Assembly (NCBI GenBank): GCA_013399305.1 | Contig: VXAI01000021.1 | Location: 6,185,151-6,249,150, forward strand | Direction: 5' to 3' | DNA: 64,000 nt | From: Rostratula benghalensis | Taxonomy: Eukaryota; Chordata; Aves; Charadriiformes; Rostratulidae | Part shown: positions 63,396-64,000 of the stretch, piece after piece | Numbering within the stretch: position 1 is the first letter of the stretch | Layout: the number at the start of each line of letters is the position of its first letter | Notes under the pieces: generated by a model | What the model was told of the DNA's origin: nothing | Seen by the model: the letters and a program-made list of their open reading frames with translations, nothing else | Database searches by the model: none | Position numbers and translations under genes: made by a program

Positions 63396-64000
63396 CTAAA
63401 AAAAAAAAAAAAAAAGGAAAACAAAAGGAAAAAAAGGGATATTGAGTATTGAGGTAAAATACAAATAGAGACGTAATAAATAAAAATGTGAAATGTGACA
63501 ACAAAATAATTCCCCTGTGAATGCTGACAAGAAATATATTCATAGGCAGTTATTGTCTCTGTACACACAAATCCTATGTTTTGGTTGAAAATATTTTAAA
63601 GCTAATTAAATTAATGTATTGTCAAGGCTGCGAAAACATTGCGGAGTAGATAGGGTGTACTATGCAATAAAGAGTGTTTGACTCTATACAACCCAGTATT
63701 TTTCAAAGTAATCAAACTGGATATAAATCTTTTATGACTACTTATGAGAACACCATGTAACTTTACAGGCAAAGATGCTACTCCTGGATGTAGCCAGAAA
63801 TCAAGCTTTAACTGGAAAGTTTTGCAGCAGACTTTTTACTATTGCTCAGAATCCAATGTAGCAGACGTGTACAGAGATAATGCTGCAAATATTTCATCTG
63901 CTATTACCTGATGTCCATGTAAAATTCAAGATTCTGAAGCTAATCTTGATGAGATGTTGCTCACAGAAATTTCATGCATTTATTTAAAATTTAAAATTTA
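63396..64000 (-). other. SBF2: Start of the next SBF2 intron, running off the window
   Basis: It contains an 18-T run (minus strand; 63398-63415) that forms the pyrimidine tract of the exon A acceptor. I found no further upstream exon before the window ends. Confidence 0.7.

Overview
This window looks like vertebrate nuclear DNA, most likely from a bird. It is AT-rich and sparse in genes and transposons. It has a multi-exon gene with canonical GT-AG introns, and its recognisable interspersed repeats are CR1 LINE copies of the avian/sauropsid type plus two degraded palindromic elements of a kind I recall from sauropsid genomes. Nothing bacterial or viral was seen. One ambiguous base (n) lies at 34233.

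The only gene I can name is on the minus strand at the right end. Eight exons between 63395 and 50671 join with consistent reading phase. They give the last 368 residues of SBF2 (MTMR13, myotubularin-related protein 13): the end of the inactive phosphatase domain, a coiled coil, a variable linker, and the C-terminal PH domain with its stop codon. The 5' part of the gene continues beyond base 64000. The 3' UTR probably runs to about 48890, where two minus-strand AATAAA signals occur.

The introns hold a 5'-truncated CR1 element of about 740 bp (57822-58562, same strand as the gene), a CR1 3'-tail scrap, a possible second scrap, and one of the two ancient palindromic elements (61708-61765).

Bases 1 to about 48000 hold no gene I can identify. 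They contain low-complexity tracts, short tandem duplications, a decayed CR1 endonuclease-region fragment (36545-36948), a second palindromic element (24567-24642), a 17-bp-stem hairpin (9292-9348), and one promising unassigned sequence. That sequence (27669-27791, plus strand) has a good splice acceptor, a 40-codon coiled-coil-like open frame and a poly(A) signal right after the stop. It may be the terminal exon of an unrecognised gene. Most ORFs here are short and lack coding character.
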